From Pedobacter frigiditerrae (GTDB taxonomy: Bacteria; Bacteroidota; Bacteroidia; Sphingobacteriales; Sphingobacteriaceae), in contig NZ_JAVTSS010000001.1 of NCBI RefSeq assembly GCF_032678705.1, forward strand, positions 806,001 to 870,000: a stretch of DNA of 64,000 nt. The letters run 5' to 3'. The notes beneath the pieces were generated by a model. The model was not told the DNA's origin, ran no database searches, and was given only the letters and a program-made list of their open reading frames with translations. Positions 62,772 through 64,000 of the stretch are shown piece after piece. The first letter of the stretch is position 1, and each line of letters starts with the position of its first letter. Made by a program: the position numbers and the translations under genes.

Positions 62772-64000
62772 CTAATTAGTTGTTGTTGTTGTTCCGGTAT
62801 TGATTGTTGTAGTAGGGTAAGCACTGCCTAATCTTTTCGCTTCTTTTGCTGATATTGGTAAGATTACGCCGTGTTTAGGTAATGGGTTTGGAAAATTTAT
62901 TGGAACAACCTCCCATTTTGGATTTTCAAAACTTTTTGTTCGCAGGGCGACGTATGTTTTGTTAGGTATCCATCGCTCAATCCATAAATAATGATATTCG
63001 CCATTGATATCGCCAGGATTAGACTTAAAAGTTAGTGGTGCTTCTGTTTCTTTAATTCCTGCTTTTGTACCTATGTTGTAATCTATAGTTTCCCATAGTT
63101 CGCGAGGAGCACGAAGGTCTTTTGAACGTTCCATTACAATGTCATGGCTGTTGTTATGGGCTTTGTTGATTGATTTAGTGAAACGATAATACCATTCACC
63201 CACTTTGTCGACCGTTGAATCTATTCTCCACTCATTTGGTTGCCAAATTTGGGCTTCAGTAAAAGTTACAAAGTCTCGTGTGGTAGCATACATTGGTGTA
63301 TAATAACTGTTTGTACCAATCTTGGAAGTCCAGAATACAATATAAGCACCTATGGAATTATCCCAAAATGCTTCGGGGGCATAAGTATTTTGAACATTAG
63401 GTGGGGCCACTAACACATCACGCTGTGCAGACCAATTGACTAGATCATGAGATTCCCAAACTTGGATATAGCGTTTACGATCAGGGCCTTTTGTTCCGTT
63501 AAACCACTTTAAGTCAGTTGCCATTAAATAAAATGTATCACCATTGGGTGAACGTACAATGTAGGGATCTCTTAAACCTGTTGTTCCATTTGTAGAACTG
63601 AAAATTGGTTTGCCATTATTTAATTCACGCCAATCTAAAGCAGAATTACCTTTAGAGCTACTGAAATAAATCTTTTCATCTGTAAAGGTAAAGTGAACGA
63701 AAAGATAGGCTTTATTTGCTTCTTTTTTGTAGGCCTTAATTACTTGAACTGAAATGTCTTTATCAGCTACTGCTGTTCCTTTTGTAATTGTTGCGTGGAG
63801 AATTACTTTAGTGTCTTTTTTTGGTCTAGTTATAATTCCAGTTGAGGTTACTATTTTGTCGTTTTTGGAAGTCCATTTTACAGTTGCCCCATTTATGCTA
63901 GTTGGCAATGTTAAATTTCCATAAGTAGCTTTCGCATTTACAATTAAAAGTCCATTAGTCACTGAATTCACGATAGTTTGGTCATCATTTTTAACTGGCG
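62772..64000 (-). CDS. Ig-like domain plus GH43-like propeller protein, N-terminus beyond window
   Basis: At least 409 residues. No stop is met reading back to the edge (PVKNDDQTIV before a GTG at 63971), so the true start lies outside. The N-terminal visible part is a bacterial Ig-like module (LTLPTSINGATVKWTSKND, then STGIITRPKKDTKVILHATI), often found as a spacer. A GH43-like propeller follows with GLRDPYIVRSPNGDTFYLMATD, YAPEAFWDNSIGAYIVFWT and IKETEAPLTFK, the same style as the protein at 8960. It ends with a low-complexity Thr tail (about 8 of the last 12 residues are Thr). Probably secreted and active on arabinose- or related side chains. Substrate unknown. Confidence 0.8.
   Translation of the reverse strand, partial: PVKNDDQTIVNSVTNGLLIVNAKATYGNLTLPTSINGATVKWTSKNDKIVTSTGIITRPKKDTKVILHATITKGTAVADKDISVQVIKAYKKEANKAYLFVHFTFTDEKIYFSSSKGNSALDWRELNNGKPIFSSTNGTTGLRDPYIVRSPNGDTFYLMATDLKWFNGTKGPDRKRYIQVWESHDLVNWSAQRDVLVAPPNVQNTYAPEAFWDNSIGAYIVFWTSKIGTNSYYTPMYATTRDFVTFTEAQIWQPNEWRIDSTVDKVGEWYYRFTKSINKAHNNSHDIVMERSKDLRAPRELWETIDYNIGTKAGIKETEAPLTFKSNPGDINGEYHYLWIERWIPNKTYVALRTKSFENPKWEVVPINFPNPLPKHGVILPISAKEAKRLGSAYPTTTINTGTTTTTN

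Noticed and set aside
1..64000. tRNA, rRNA, integrase or intact transposase
   Set aside because: None seen on either strand; nothing shows the locus sits on a mobile element, although repeats are many.

Overview
The window is a large polysaccharide utilisation locus (PUL) from a Bacteroidota chromosome, most likely a Sphingobacteriaceae / Pedobacter-like organism. This rests on two SusC/SusD outer-membrane pairs, AT-rich DNA, no obvious Shine-Dalgarno sites, signal peptides ending in A-Q, lipobox Cys lipoproteins, and many intergenic dyad repeats. The enzyme set points to rhamnogalacturonan-I (RG-I) pectin with arabinan and galactan side chains. It has two PL11 lyases, a GH28, a GH105, a GH106, three CE12-type esterases, three GH2 proteins, two GH51, one GH127, four GH43-type proteins, a GH29, a sulfatase and a rhamnose mutarotase.

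Layout. 1-125: start of an unrelated secreted VOC-fold gene (minus strand, cut by the edge). 532-4491: GH2 and a CE12-like esterase. 5268-13521, minus strand: arabinan block (GH127, GH43, GH43-like, GH51, GH51). 13779-15722: PL11. 15894-22526: a 47-codon secreted ORF, two paralogous macroglobulin-like (MG2) secreted proteins and a sulfatase, almost without gaps. 22689-28769: PL11, GH2 and two CE12 esterases. 29066-33438: a GH2-like enzyme, GH105 and RhaM. 33818-36589: GH106. 37179-52449: outer-membrane import block (FAS1 lipoprotein, SusC, SusD, two FAS1 lipoproteins, SusC, SusD). 52605-53120: orphan secreted protein. 53342-54631: GH28. 54889-58284: DUF4450-like (alpha/alpha)6 protein. 59565-62710: GH43 and GH29. 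62772-64000, minus strand: Ig-like plus GH43-like protein, cut by the right edge.

How it works together (inference from families). GH28 and PL11 cut the backbone, CE12 esterases deacetylate it, and GH51/GH43/GH127 and GH2 strip arabinan and galactan. SusCD with FAS1 lipoproteins bind and import oligosaccharides. GH105 and GH106 finish the disaccharides and release rhamnose, which RhaM interconverts between anomers in the cytosol.

The main non-gene signal is a direct repeat, consensus rCAGGA-yNNT-ACAGGA, with exactly 10 bp between half-sites. It occurs eight times, each upstream of a plus-strand transcription unit, and is followed 50-97 bp later by an AACCAAAT or closely related box near the start codon. 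It looks like the operator of one activator, perhaps a hybrid two-component or AraC-type regulator, controlling the whole plus-strand regulon. That regulator is not encoded in the window. The arabinan block lacks the repeat and has a different palindrome upstream, suggesting separate control.
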